Origin: Cohnella cholangitidis
GTDB lineage: Bacteria > Bacillota > Bacilli > Paenibacillales > Paenibacillaceae
Length of the DNA: 64,000 nucleotides
NCBI RefSeq assembly: GCF_014107495.1
Contig: NZ_CP041969.1
Location: forward strand, 3,955,501-4,019,500
Direction of reading: 5' to 3'
The position numbers were made by a program, and so were the translations under genes. How positions within the stretch are numbered: position 1 is the first letter of the stretch; every line of letters begins with the position of its first letter. The notes under the pieces are model-generated. The model did not search any database. It was not told the origin of the DNA and was given only the letters and a program-made list of their open reading frames with translations. Positions 52,628-62,374 of the stretch are shown here, piece by piece.

Positions 52628-54541
52628 ATGATGCCGCGCTACTGGAAGAACAAACGGGAGAAAATCAAGTTCCGGCTGGAGCAGCTGACTCTGCAGAAGA
52701 GGCTCGTCATCGCCTATATTCTCATCATGCTGGTTCCGAGCTTGCTGATCTCGATGTATATTTTCCGCGGACTGACGGGCAACACGGTTCAGGAGCTGCA
52801 GAAGAACAACGAGTACGCGTTGGAGATCGAGCAGATTAATATTAAAAACAACATGGAAACGATGAAACGGGCCGCCCAGCGGGCTATCGTCGATCAGAAG
52901 GTCGTCGATTATTTAATGCAGCCAAGCCTGATGAGCGTATCGGATTTAATCGAATTGGACCGCCTCAGCTTGCAGAACATCGTAAGGATTCAGTTCAACA
53001 ATCCCAATATCGAACTCATTCGTATTTTCATGAGCAATTCTTCGACGAACGAGATGTCCCCCGTCCTCTTGCACGAAAGTCGGATTCGAAACGCTCCCTG
53101 GTATTTGCCCGTAATGGAAGCCGAACAGACGGACGTATGGGTATTCAGCCGATCGACGAGAGAGCTCTTCAAAAGCCGTTCCGAAGGGCAAGAGGATAAG
53201 CGGCCGAGAATCTCCCTGTACCGCGAGCTTCAGTATCCTCAAGGTACTCACGTCGGCATTCTGCAGGTAGATATGTTTCTGACGAACTTCTTTCCGAATA
53301 CGTTCAGCGCCTTGCAGGACGATCAATCCCAATTGGTAGTCATCGACCGGAAAGGCAACTTCTTCCGCAATTCCGCGAACGGTTTCTTGGATCGTTCCGG
53401 ATTGACCGACGAGATTTTGCAACGGCAGATCGCCGCCATCGAACCATCCGAGACGAACAAGGGCAGCTTCGAATTCAATGTAGCAGGTTTGCCCTTCCTG
53501 GCCGTCTATTCTTATATCGAACCTCTCGATTCCTATATGATGAAAGTAGCATCGCTGAAGCCCGTATACGATGGAATTAACGAAACGCGTAATCGTATCA
53601 TACTAGCCAATGTAATTTTGCTGATCATTTTGACGGTGTCTACTTATTATCTGAACTCTTTTATTCTGAAAAAATTGCACGTGCTGACGGACTCGATGAA
53701 AAAAATGCGTCAAGGAGACTTCGGCTTCGACATCAATATCCGCGGAGGGGGAGAGGTCGGCGACCTGGCCCACCATTTCCGCAAGATGCTGCGCAAGATC
53801 AACGAGCTGATCGCCGATGCGGTCAAGAAACAGGCGGCGGCCAAGGAGGCCGAGCTGGCCACGCTGAAGAACCAGATCGATTCTCATTTCCTCTACAATA
53901 CGTTGGAAAACATTAAAATGATGGCGGAAATCAACGATCAGCGGAATATTTCGGACGCGCTCACCTCCTTGGGCAGCATGATGCGCTACAACATGCGCTG
54001 GACGAGCGAATACGTGCGCTTGAAAGACGAGTTGACCCATATCGGGCATTACGTCAATATCGCCAATATCCGCTTCGACGATAGAATGAAGCTCGTGACG
54101 AACGTTCCCGGCGCTTACGTGAACCAGGAGCTTCTTAAGATGTCGCTTCAGCCCGTCGTCGAGAATTCCGTTAAGCACGGGCTAGGGGACGGAGAACTGA
54201 AGATCGTGATCCATGCGGAGATCGAGGAAGACGCGATGCTGATCTCCGTTACCGACGACGGAGTGGGGATGACGTCCTACCAGGTGCAGGAGTTGAACGA
54301 GCGAATCGCGCGATCGGACAGATTAACCGCTGCCGGAGACGATCAGGGCTACGCCGGTAGTAACGGAACAGGCATTGGATTGGTCAACGTTCATAGCCGA
54401 ATCCAAATGCATTTCGGCAGAGAGTACGGGCTGAAGGTGGAGAGCGAGAAGGGAAGCTATACGCGGGTGACGATTCGGATTCCGCATTTTATTCTGGACG
54501 GGGGGAACTCCTCATATGAGAACGCTGCTGATCGTCGATGA
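52628..54541 (+). CDS. YesM-type sensor histidine kinase, second module
   Basis: This 637-residue kinase has a membrane helix near residues 29-49, an extracellular sensor of about 270 residues, a second helix near 318-342 (IILANVILLIILTVSTYYL), HAMP, His_kinase domain with H420 (NQIDSHFLYNTLENIKM) and ATPase motifs (TDDGVGM; GTGIGLVNVHSRI). Its end overlaps the regulator gene by 26 bases, so the pair is cognate. The order kinase-regulator is the reverse of that in the first module. Confidence 0.93.
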   Translation: MMPRYWKNKREKIKFRLEQLTLQKRLVIAYILIMLVPSLLISMYIFRGLTGNTVQELQKNNEYALEIEQINIKNNMETMKRAAQRAIVDQKVVDYLMQPSLMSVSDLIELDRLSLQNIVRIQFNNPNIELIRIFMSNSSTNEMSPVLLHESRIRNAPWYLPVMEAEQTDVWVFSRSTRELFKSRSEGQEDKRPRISLYRELQYPQGTHVGILQVDMFLTNFFPNTFSALQDDQSQLVVIDRKGNFFRNSANGFLDRSGLTDEILQRQIAAIEPSETNKGSFEFNVAGLPFLAVYSYIEPLDSYMMKVASLKPVYDGINETRNRIILANVILLIILTVSTYYLNSFILKKLHVLTDSMKKMRQGDFGFDINIRGGGEVGDLAHHFRKMLRKINELIADAVKKQAAAKEAELATLKNQIDSHFLYNTLENIKMMAEINDQRNISDALTSLGSMMRYNMRWTSEYVRLKDELTHIGHYVNIANIRFDDRMKLVTNVPGAYVNQELLKMSLQPVVENSVKHGLGDGELKIVIHAEIEEDAMLISVTDDGVGMTSYQVQELNERIARSDRLTAAGDDQGYAGSNGTGIGLVNVHSRIQMHFGREYGLKVESEKGSYTRVTIRIPHFILDGGNSSYENAADRR

Positions 54542-56075
54542 CGAACGAAATATTCGAAACGGCTTGAAAGCGATGATCGAGCGGGAATTTCCCGGAGCAT
54601 ACCGCGTCGAATTGGCGGCCGACGGCAAGCAGGCTCTTGAACTGCACGAGCAGGACCCGGCGGATATCGTTCTGACGGACATTCGGATGCCGGTCATGGA
54701 CGGCATCGCTTTAATCAAAGAGCTGGCGGGATCGCATGACGGACCTGCCTTGCTGATCTTAAGCGGTTTCGATGATTTTCAATACGCCAAGGAAGCGATT
54801 AAGCACAAAGTGAAGGAGTACTTGCTTAAGCCGATCGTGCGGGACGATTTGTTCGCGGCGCTTGGCAGAATCGAATCCGAGCTTGCTCAACGGGAAGCGA
54901 TTCACGACAAACTGGAGGCGACGGATAAATACCGTAAAGGCATGCAGGTCAATACTCTCCAGCATATCTGGGCAAGGGCCGGCATCGGCGAGCGGGAAGT
55001 GGAGGCGTTAGGCGCGGAAGCGGGGCTGCGGAAATTCGAGCCGGCTTATTATATCGGAATATTGGATTCTCCGGGCAATCAACGCAATCTGATCAAAAGC
55101 AATGAGTATTTATCGAGGCGCGATCAACTAGGGTCCTTCCTCTCGATGGAGGACAAGGACGGGCGGCTAGTCGTATTGACCTCGCAGTTGGAAATTCTGC
55201 AGGGGCTGGCGGATAGCTTGGCTTCGGCATCCGGCGGAACCGGAACGTTCGCTACGGGGATCAGCGGCAAAGGCGAAGCCGTCGGGCAGCTCCGGATGAA
55301 GTACGAAGAGGCTCGGCATGCGCTTAAATATCGGATTTTGCTGAGCAGATCGGAATCGGCCCTGATTCATTATGAACGGCTTGACGTAAGAGATCCCTCG
55401 TACCGGGTTTCCGAAGATACGATCCGTAAGCTGGCCAATATGCTTGGAACGGACAGGGATAAGGAGATGAAAGCGCTCCTTATGGAACTGTTCGCGGCGA
55501 AGGCGCTATGCGAGGCGGATATCGGCTACTTCGAAGCCCTTAGCCAGGCGCTTAACGAGAAAGTGTTCGATCAAGTATTCCATACGTACGGGGAAGCCTC
55601 CGTAGAAATCATTAAGATGTATAAGCTGGCCGGAAACTTGTATAATTTTACGCACATCCAGGATTATATCCACTGCGTTCAGAATCTTCTGTTCGCTTTG
55701 AACGACTATATCCGCCATTTGAGATCTATCCACGTCGACCAGAAAGATATGGCCAAGGCAGTGGAATATATCCAAGCCAATTATGCGAAGGATCTTAGCA
55801 TGACTATGGTGTCCAACTACGTCTCGCTTAACTATTCGTATTTCAGCCAAGCCTTCAAGGATTTCGTAGGAACAACCTTCGTCAATTACTTGAAAACCTT
55901 GCGAATCGAGAAAGCGAAGGAGCTTCTGGAAACTACCGAGCTCAAGGTGCTTGAAATCGGAGACAGGGTCGGATTTGAGAATACGAAGCATTTCAACCGG
56001 GTATTCAAAGAGATGCAGGGAGTTACGCCGCTGGAATACCGGCAGAACAGGATCGAACGCCCGAAGGGACGATAA
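54516..56075 (+). CDS. YesN-type response regulator, second module
   Basis: This 519-residue regulator has a receiver domain (D8-D9, phospho-acceptor D55 in LTDIRMP, LLKPI), a middle linker region of about 280 residues and a C-terminal AraC-type domain (LSMTMVSNYVSLNYSYFSQAFKDFVGTTF; IGDRVGFENTKHFNRVFKEMQGVTPLEYRQNR). GGGGGGAACTCCTC precedes the ATG inside the kinase gene. It likely controls the second transporter module. Confidence 0.93.
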   Translation: MRTLLIVDDERNIRNGLKAMIEREFPGAYRVELAADGKQALELHEQDPADIVLTDIRMPVMDGIALIKELAGSHDGPALLILSGFDDFQYAKEAIKHKVKEYLLKPIVRDDLFAALGRIESELAQREAIHDKLEATDKYRKGMQVNTLQHIWARAGIGEREVEALGAEAGLRKFEPAYYIGILDSPGNQRNLIKSNEYLSRRDQLGSFLSMEDKDGRLVVLTSQLEILQGLADSLASASGGTGTFATGISGKGEAVGQLRMKYEEARHALKYRILLSRSESALIHYERLDVRDPSYRVSEDTIRKLANMLGTDRDKEMKALLMELFAAKALCEADIGYFEALSQALNEKVFDQVFHTYGEASVEIIKMYKLAGNLYNFTHIQDYIHCVQNLLFALNDYIRHLRSIHVDQKDMAKAVEYIQANYAKDLSMTMVSNYVSLNYSYFSQAFKDFVGTTFVNYLKTLRIEKAKELLETTELKVLEIGDRVGFENTKHFNRVFKEMQGVTPLEYRQNRIERPKGR

Positions 56076-56102
56076 GCGAATAAAAGCAAGCCGATTCGAA
56101 GG

Positions 56103-56131
56103 CCCTACAGGCGTTGTTCCCGTAGGGTCTT
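56103..56131 (+). terminator. Intrinsic terminator
   Basis: The stem CCCTAC / GTAGGG, extended by imperfect inner pairing, is followed by TCTTTT. Confidence 0.7.
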
Positions 56132-56280
56132 TTGGCGATGGTCAACTAATAAACGGGGAAAGGGAGAATCTAAAGGGGGGAGAATGAAAATCTAACCAAA
56201 GATGGCGTGAGAAATACTGAATTGACCGGCTGTTCAATAGATAATTCCTTGAATAATAAGACTGTTAACATTTTCGCCAT

Positions 56281-56309
56281 TTGACTTTCGAACGGTCGTT
56301 CGATAAGCT
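56281..56309 (+). promoter_or_regulatory. Operator and possible promoter of the RND pump gene
   Basis: The perfect palindrome TCGAACG-GT-CGTTCGA (56288-56303) has the form of a TetR-family operator. TTGACT (56281-56286) lies directly upstream, and a weak -10 TAAGCT (56304-56309) would have 17-base spacing, so the palindrome would fill the spacer. The TetR gene downstream of the pump (59539) is the probable binder. A second repeat TTCAA-N11-TTGAA (56233-56253) lies further upstream. Confidence 0.65.
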
Positions 56310-56344
56310 TGGCATCAGAGATATCTAGAGGAGGAGTTGGAGAA

Positions 56345-59300
56345 ATGAGGAGCGTTATCGGTTTTTCTTTGAAGAATAAATTCGCCTTGTGGATGATTAC
56401 GATTATCGTGATCGTGGCGGGGTTGTACTCCGGTATGACCATGAAGCAAGAGAGCTTGCCGAATCTTAACTTGCCATTCCTAAGCGTGACCACGGTTTCG
56501 CCGGGTTCCGCGCCGGATGCCGTCGTTAAGCAAATTACCGAGCCGTTGGAAAAGCGGCTTACGAACGTCGAAGGGGTTAAGAATATCACTTCGACTTCCA
56601 TGGAGAACGTATCTTCGATCTTCGTCGAATACGATTTCGGCCAAAACATGGACACGGCCGTAGCCCAACTAAGGGAAGCGGCGGCGGAAGTCGCGCTTCC
56701 GGAAGGAGTCGTAGCGCCGGATATTTCCAAGTTCTCCTTTAACTCTTTCCCGGTTATATCGTTAAGCGCATCCGGGCAAGGGAGCTTGGAAAATTTGACG
56801 AAGACCGTAACCGACGAAATTCAGCCGGTGCTGGAAGGGATTCCGGGAGTCGCTTCGGTACAGATCGCCGGGCAGTACGTCCAAGAAGTGACGTTGAAAT
56901 TCGATCAAGCCAAGCTGGCGGAGCTAGGCCTTAGCGAAGATACCGTAAAAGGGATCATCCAAGGTTCGGCGTTAAAGGTTCCGCTAGGACTGTTCCAGTT
57001 GGACGAAACGCAAAAAACGGTTGTCGTCGATGGACGAATCACGACGATCGACGATCTGAAAAAGCTCGCGATCCCGGTCGTTCCATCGGCCGCTGCGCCT
57101 AACATGGCTGCCCCTAACGCAGCCGCTCCTACCGCGGCGGCACCCGAAACGGGCGCCGTCAACCATGCCGCACCGGGTACTGGGGGCTTGCCAACCGTTC
57201 AATTAGGGGATATAGCCGAAATTAAGTTGCTTGGCAAAGCCGAGTCCATCTCGCGCACGAACGGCGCCGAGTCCGTCGGAATCCAGATCGTCAAAGCGAA
57301 CGATGCGAATACGGTAGACGTCGTTAACGACGTCAAAGCCGAAGCGGACAAGCTGAAAGAAAAATTCGGCGATCTGAAGCTCGACGTTCTGCTCGATCAA
57401 GGCAAACCGATCGAGGAATCCGTCGAGACGATGTTCAGCAAGGCGTTATTCGGAGCATTGTTCGCCGTTGTCGTCATCTTGCTGTTCTTAAGAAATATTC
57501 GTACGACGCTGATCTCCATCGTCTCGATTCCATTATCGCTCATTATCGCGGTTCTTTTCTTGAAGCAGTTCGACGTTACCCTGAATATCATGACGCTCGG
57601 AGCGATGACCGTCGCGATCGGGCGGGTTGTCGATGACTCGATTGTCGTCATAGAGAATATTTACCGCCGAATGTCGCTGGCGGGCGAGAAACTGAAGGGC
57701 AGCGAACTCGTGCTGGAAGCGACGCGCGAGATGTTCCTTCCGATCATGTCGTCTACGATCGTCACGATTGCCGTTTTCCTGCCGCTTGGACTCGTGAGCG
57801 GGATGGTCGGCCAGATTTTCCTTCCGTTCGCGTTAACGATCGTCTTTGCTTTGCTGGCTTCCTTGATCGTGGCGATTACGGTAGTGCCGATGTTGGCTCA
57901 TCAGATGTTCAAAAAGGGAATTAAAGCAGGCCAATCCCACGATCATGAAGAGAGACCGGGGCGCATGGCCAACGGCTATCGCCGGTTGCTTACGTCCGCT
58001 TTGAATCATAAGATTATTACGTTAGTTATCGCATTCGCTCTATTAGTGGGCAGTTTGTTCCTCGTCCCTCTTATCGGAGCAAGCTTCTTGCCGGAACAAG
58101 AGGACAAATATACGATGGTGACCTACTCTCCCGATCCGGGCGACAGCATCGAGGATGTAGAGGAACGCGCATTGATCGCAGAGAAATACATTCTGGAGCA
58201 ATCGGATATCACGAACCTGCAATATTCCGTCGGCGGCTCGAACCCGCTCCAGCCGGGCCCATCGAAGTCGGGATTGTTCTTCGTACAATATGAGCACGAT
58301 ACGAAAGATTTCGCGGACAAGAAGGAAGCCTTAATCGAAGGGCTGAGCAAGGCCGTACCTATCGGTCAATGGACCGAGATGGATATGTCCGGCGGTCTTG
58401 GAGGAAGCAGCTTCAGTATTAGCGTCTTCGGGGAAACTTTGGAGGACATTGCTCCGGTCGCCGATGAGATCGCCGAGCTAATGAAGGCCGACGATTCTTT
58501 CGAGAAAGTCGATACAAGCCTGTCCAAGACCTATGATCAGTACACGATCGTTGCCGACCAGGCGAAGCTAAGCCAATACGGGCTGACAGCAGGGCAGATC
58601 GCGATGGCCCTAAGTCCGCAACGCGTTCGTCCGGTTATTACGCAGGTCGAGGAGCAAGGCAAAACTTATAACGTGTACGTAGATGTCGATAAAGCGGAGT
58701 TTAAGAGCGTTAACGATATATTGGATTCCAAGCTTCAATCTCCGTTGGGCGTCGCCGTGCCGATCCGTGACGTAGCCCAAGTCGAAGAAGGAACTTCTCC
58801 GAATTCGATCGCAAGGCAGGAAGGCAAAATGGTCGTCAACGTTACGGGAGAGATTACGAAGTCCGACGTTGCGAAAGTATCGAGCGACTTGCAAGCGAAA
58901 GTAGATAAATTGGAAAAGCCGGCTACCGTGGAAGTGAAATTCGGCGGCGTCACCGAGCAGATTAACGAAACGTTTACGCAGCTCGGCCTTGCGATGGCGG
59001 CGGCGATCGCGATCGTCTATCTCGTTCTCGTCCTGGCTTTCGGAGGCGGACTAGCTCCGTTCGCGATTATGTTCTCCTTGCCGTTCGCAATAATCGGCGG
59101 ACTCGTCGCATTGTATCTGACCGGAGAAACATTAAGCGTATCGGCGCTAATGGGAGCGCTGATGCTGATCGGTATCGTCGTCACGAACGCGATCGTTCTT
59201 ATCGACCGTGTCATTCACAAGGAAAAAGAAGGCTTATCGACGCGCGAAGCCTTGATCGAAGCGGGCGGCGTCCGTCTGCGTCCGATCTTGATGACCGCAC

Positions 59301-59488
59301 TCGCTACGATCGGAGCGCTCTTGCCGCTTGCGTTCGGCTTCGAAAGCGCGGGCATTATTTCCAAAGGGCTCGGAGTAACGGTCATCGGCGGTCTCATCAG
59401 CTCGACGTTGCTCACCTTGCTCATCGTGCCGATTATTTACGAAATCCTGATGAAAATCAAACGCAAATCGAGGAATTCGGCCGCTTGA
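56345..59488 (+). CDS. RND-family efflux pump (AcrB/SwrC-like)
   Basis: This 1047-residue transporter has 12 membrane helices in two homologous halves, each with a large extracellular porter domain. The paired aspartates of the proton relay are present in helix 4 (GRVVDDSIVVIENI). SwrC (YerP) of Bacillus, which exports surfactin and other amphiphiles, is the nearest characterised type; no adaptor or outer-membrane gene is present, as expected. A low-complexity Ala/Pro stretch (about residues 244-286, AAPNMAAPNAAAPTAAAP) interrupts the first porter domain and is unusual. ATG 56345 follows AGGAGG by about 10 bases. The TetR gene follows in the same direction. Confidence 0.92.
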   Translation: MRSVIGFSLKNKFALWMITIIVIVAGLYSGMTMKQESLPNLNLPFLSVTTVSPGSAPDAVVKQITEPLEKRLTNVEGVKNITSTSMENVSSIFVEYDFGQNMDTAVAQLREAAAEVALPEGVVAPDISKFSFNSFPVISLSASGQGSLENLTKTVTDEIQPVLEGIPGVASVQIAGQYVQEVTLKFDQAKLAELGLSEDTVKGIIQGSALKVPLGLFQLDETQKTVVVDGRITTIDDLKKLAIPVVPSAAAPNMAAPNAAAPTAAAPETGAVNHAAPGTGGLPTVQLGDIAEIKLLGKAESISRTNGAESVGIQIVKANDANTVDVVNDVKAEADKLKEKFGDLKLDVLLDQGKPIEESVETMFSKALFGALFAVVVILLFLRNIRTTLISIVSIPLSLIIAVLFLKQFDVTLNIMTLGAMTVAIGRVVDDSIVVIENIYRRMSLAGEKLKGSELVLEATREMFLPIMSSTIVTIAVFLPLGLVSGMVGQIFLPFALTIVFALLASLIVAITVVPMLAHQMFKKGIKAGQSHDHEERPGRMANGYRRLLTSALNHKIITLVIAFALLVGSLFLVPLIGASFLPEQEDKYTMVTYSPDPGDSIEDVEERALIAEKYILEQSDITNLQYSVGGSNPLQPGPSKSGLFFVQYEHDTKDFADKKEALIEGLSKAVPIGQWTEMDMSGGLGGSSFSISVFGETLEDIAPVADEIAELMKADDSFEKVDTSLSKTYDQYTIVADQAKLSQYGLTAGQIAMALSPQRVRPVITQVEEQGKTYNVYVDVDKAEFKSVNDILDSKLQSPLGVAVPIRDVAQVEEGTSPNSIARQEGKMVVNVTGEITKSDVAKVSSDLQAKVDKLEKPATVEVKFGGVTEQINETFTQLGLAMAAAIAIVYLVLVLAFGGGLAPFAIMFSLPFAIIGGLVALYLTGETLSVSALMGALMLIGIVVTNAIVLIDRVIHKEKEGLSTREALIEAGGVRLRPILMTALATIGALLPLAFGFESAGIISKGLGVTVIGGLISSTLLTLLIVPIIYEILMKIKRKSRNSAA

Positions 59489-59538
59489 TCGCGGGAAGAC
59501 GCGAACGAGGGGACTTGAAGCAGGAGGTGTAACGGGTC

Positions 59539-60441
59539 TTGCAGGATAAGAAAAAGCAGATTCTCGAAGCGGCGATTCATTGCTTTGCCCGCAAAGGATT
59601 CAACGCGACAACGATACAGGAAATCGTCGATGAGCTTGGCATGGCCAAAGGTTCCATCTACTTTTACTTCAAGTCCAAGGACGATCTTCTGATATCGGTG
59701 ATCGAGTATTATAGCCAAATGCTGTTCGAGCGGATGGAGGGGCTCCCCGACGAGGCCGGGCTCCCTCCCCGCGAGAAGCTTGAGCTTCAATGGGAGAGGC
59801 AGTTCCGGTTTATCCGCGAGCATCTGGATTTCATGATGACGCTGATTAAGGAGCCGATTACCGGATTGCATCCGCACATCCAAGGAATGATGATTCGCCT
59901 TCGGGCCAGATCGCAAGTATGGAACGTCTCGCACCTTCTGGCGATATACGGCAGCCCGGTCGAAAACTACCTCGCGGATGCGTCCGCTTTAATGTCCGGA
60001 ATCGTCGCGCAATACTTGGAAGCTATCATGTTCGAAAAAAAGAGCTTCGACGACGCTCAATTAAGCCGATTCTTGCTGCGGCGGTTGGACGACCTGATAG
60101 CCGGGATGATTCAGGCGGGGGAACCTCAGATTTTGCCGCCGATGAATCTGGACCATCTACGAACATTAGCGGGATTGACTCCGGCGATCAGCAATTCCAA
60201 TACGGTTCTTATCCAAGAGATCATGGACCGGATCGTCGGTTCGGAATCCCCGCGGGACGAATCCGTCCAGAGGGACATGATGGCCGCGTTGGCGCTGTTG
60301 AAAGACGAGATCGTCAAACCGGCGCACAAAAACCATCTCATTATCCGGGCCATGCTCGCTTTGCTCAAGCAACATGCATCGGATGAACTGATGGAGCCGT
60401 TGCTTCGTTTGGAGCAGAGCCTATTAGAAAATCCAATATAA
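59539..60441 (+). CDS. TetR-family regulator of the RND pump
   Basis: This 300-residue protein has an N-terminal TetR helix-turn-helix (residues 6-52, ILEAAIHCFARKGFNATTIQEIVDELGMAKGSIYFYFKSKDDL) and a C-terminal domain about 100 residues longer than usual. A TTG start follows AGGAGGTG by 10 bases. It lies 50 bases after the pump gene and probably represses the joint operon through the palindrome at 56288. Confidence 0.9.
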   Translation: MQDKKKQILEAAIHCFARKGFNATTIQEIVDELGMAKGSIYFYFKSKDDLLISVIEYYSQMLFERMEGLPDEAGLPPREKLELQWERQFRFIREHLDFMMTLIKEPITGLHPHIQGMMIRLRARSQVWNVSHLLAIYGSPVENYLADASALMSGIVAQYLEAIMFEKKSFDDAQLSRFLLRRLDDLIAGMIQAGEPQILPPMNLDHLRTLAGLTPAISNSNTVLIQEIMDRIVGSESPRDESVQRDMMAALALLKDEIVKPAHKNHLIIRAMLALLKQHASDELMEPLLRLEQSLLENPI

Positions 60442-60534
60442 AGTTCTTCTAAAGTTTTCCTCTCCCGCGACAATTCGATTGCCAAGTTGTGTATAGTAAA
60501 AAGGAAACTTTCACAGCTTGGAGGATGCACGGAA

Positions 60535-61134
60535 ATGTATTGCTCGAATTGCGGAGAGAAGCTAATCGCTTCCGCCATCTCTTGTCCTACCTGCGGCTTC
60601 GAGGTTAGACCGGTTCCGCCTATGCCGGAAGCGAAGGAGGCGCCGGTATCGAGCGAGGAGCAACGCCCTTCGTTGACTGTCCAGCGCGACTCCTATTCGT
60701 ATGGATTGTCCAATCAATCCAAGAAATTAATTTTGGTCGCTCTAGGGGCTATCGCTATCGTTTATCTTATATTCAAGTTCGCCGGCGGCGACGGCAGCCA
60801 AGCTACCCCGGAGAAGACCGTTAAGGGCTTCATGAACGCGGTTAAACAAGAAGATGCCAAGAAAATGGTAAGCTATATGTCGATCTCGACTTTGGACCTT
60901 CCCGAGGGGGACGGTATGGATTCCTTTATCGAAATGCTGGAAAGGCGGTTCGAGGATAGAATTATAAATCTTCGGGATTACGACATTAAGGATGTCGACA
61001 TCGACGAGCAAACGGCGACGGTCGATTATGAACTGGAATATACGTACGATGACGAGAAGTTTACGGAGGACAATTCCTTCGACCTCGTGAAAATCAAAGG
61101 CAAGTGGTTCATTAGCGGAGGCTTAGACTTCTAG
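60535..61134 (+). CDS. Zinc-ribbon membrane protein of unknown function
   Basis: This 199-residue protein begins with a zinc ribbon (C3, C6, C17, C20: MYCSNCGEK...SCPTCGF), followed by a polar linker, one membrane helix near residues 62-80 (LILVALGAIAIVYLIFKFA) and an extracytoplasmic NTF2-like domain of about 110 residues resembling DUF4878-type folds (EKTVKGFMNAVKQEDAKKMVSYM). ATG 60535 lies 10 bases after GGAGG. The layout recalls TcaA-like proteins linked to envelope stress, but function is unknown. Confidence 0.78.
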   Translation: MYCSNCGEKLIASAISCPTCGFEVRPVPPMPEAKEAPVSSEEQRPSLTVQRDSYSYGLSNQSKKLILVALGAIAIVYLIFKFAGGDGSQATPEKTVKGFMNAVKQEDAKKMVSYMSISTLDLPEGDGMDSFIEMLERRFEDRIINLRDYDIKDVDIDEQTATVDYELEYTYDDEKFTEDNSFDLVKIKGKWFISGGLDF

Positions 61135-61144
61135 ATATGAGCGC

Positions 61145-61180
61145 AAAGCCCTCGAACTCCTTATGGAGGGCGAGGGCTTT
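61145..61180. terminator. Bidirectional terminator
   Basis: The perfect 10-bp stem AAAGCCCTCG / CGAGGGCTTT lies between convergent genes. Confidence 0.8.
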
Positions 61181-61200
61181 CGTCATGAATGCGGCACGTA

Positions 61201-62076
61201 TTAAGCTTCGAGCGCGATATTTAACGTCAAATCCAGCGTATCGCCGGGCGCTACCATCAGCAACTCTTTCTTATCGTTCAATGCTTCGTTCAAGGCTGTC
61301 CAAGGCTCTACGCAGACGAACGGTTTGCCGGCTACGGACCACAGCACGACGTATCGGAACTGCTCGCTGTAAGTCAGGCGAACGCTGCGTCCTTGGGCTA
61401 ACGGAAATCCGATCTCCGGTTTGCCGGCGTCCAGCAGCGCGGCCGATTCTACCATTCCCTCAAGGAACAAGGTTCCGTCGAATGGTTTTTCCTGTTTGTC
61501 GTTATAGTCCAGAATCCGGGTGGCATCGGTATCGTAGGTTAAATTCTTGCCTTCCGTGGCGAAATACGGATGGAAGCCGGCCACCATCGGCATCTCCTCG
61601 CCGGAGCGGTTCGTATATTGTTGTTCGATCGAGAGCGCGCCGTTCTTCAGGCGATAAGTGAAACGCAGCTCGAATGCGAACGGATACGCGGCCAGCGTCT
61701 CCGCATTGCCGTTCAAGACTAACGTAATCGATGCGGATCCTTCCGTCTCCGTAGCGACGACTTCCCATGGAAGAATGCGGGCGACGCCATGATTCTTCAT
61801 CGCGTAAGTCCGGCCTTTCCATTCATATTGTCCCTTGACGAGTTGTCCCGCAATCGGGAACAGTACGGGAATTCCGCCCCTGATGTTCGCGTCTGGATTC
61901 AGGAAGGTGTCGCGGTCTAAATACAACAGCTCGATGCCTTGCAGCCGGCAGCTCGTGACGATGCCTCCGCGTTGCGGGCAAATAACGACGGTCGAATTCG
62001 TGCTCTCTTCCTTCAATTCATAGAGAGGGAAGCCGTCGATCGTTTGATTGATTTGATAGGCTGAGTTCGAAGTCAA
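61201..62076 (-). CDS. Aldose 1-epimerase-like protein
   Basis: This 291-residue protein has the galactose mutarotase fold: NIRGGIPVLFPIAGQL, the catalytic histidine region KNHGVARILPWEV, and GFHPYFAT. It probably interconverts anomers of a hexose or hexose 6-phosphate (YeaD-like members). TTG 62076 is chosen because AGGAGG lies 8 bases upstream on the minus strand; a longer frame to 62154 would run over that site. It is monocistronic and divergent from the glycosidase gene. Confidence 0.88.
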   Translation of the reverse strand: MTSNSAYQINQTIDGFPLYELKEESTNSTVVICPQRGGIVTSCRLQGIELLYLDRDTFLNPDANIRGGIPVLFPIAGQLVKGQYEWKGRTYAMKNHGVARILPWEVVATETEGSASITLVLNGNAETLAAYPFAFELRFTYRLKNGALSIEQQYTNRSGEEMPMVAGFHPYFATEGKNLTYDTDATRILDYNDKQEKPFDGTLFLEGMVESAALLDAGKPEIGFPLAQGRSVRLTYSEQFRYVVLWSVAGKPFVCVEPWTALNEALNDKKELLMVAPGDTLDLTLNIALEA

Positions 62077-62308
62077 AAGGTATTCCTCCTGTGTCGTGGC
62101 TTGCGTCTTTCCCATTATACCAATATTTGACCAGGTGCCCAACTGAACTTCCACGATCAGAAGAAACGTCCCTTTCGATCTCCCGGGCCGAGAAAGGAGC
62201 GTTAAACGTCATTTCCTGGGAAATGCTGTCGGATACGGTCAACGCTTGAAGAAACATTGCAAGGCTGGACACGAGGACGCGTATAAACTATTATGTATGT
62301 TTACTTTT

Positions 62309-62327
62309 GCAACAACTATGTTGTTGC
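62309..62327. promoter_or_regulatory. Perfect inverted repeat upstream of the glycosidase gene
   Basis: GCAACAAC-TAT-GTTGTTGC lies 48 bases before the start of the next gene, in the 298-base divergent gap (62077-62374). It could be an operator or a leader hairpin. No promoter was assigned. Confidence 0.35.
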
Positions 62328-62374
62328 CCTCGTATAAAGGAAGTACGAATCTGATAGAGGGAGAGTGGACGCCA

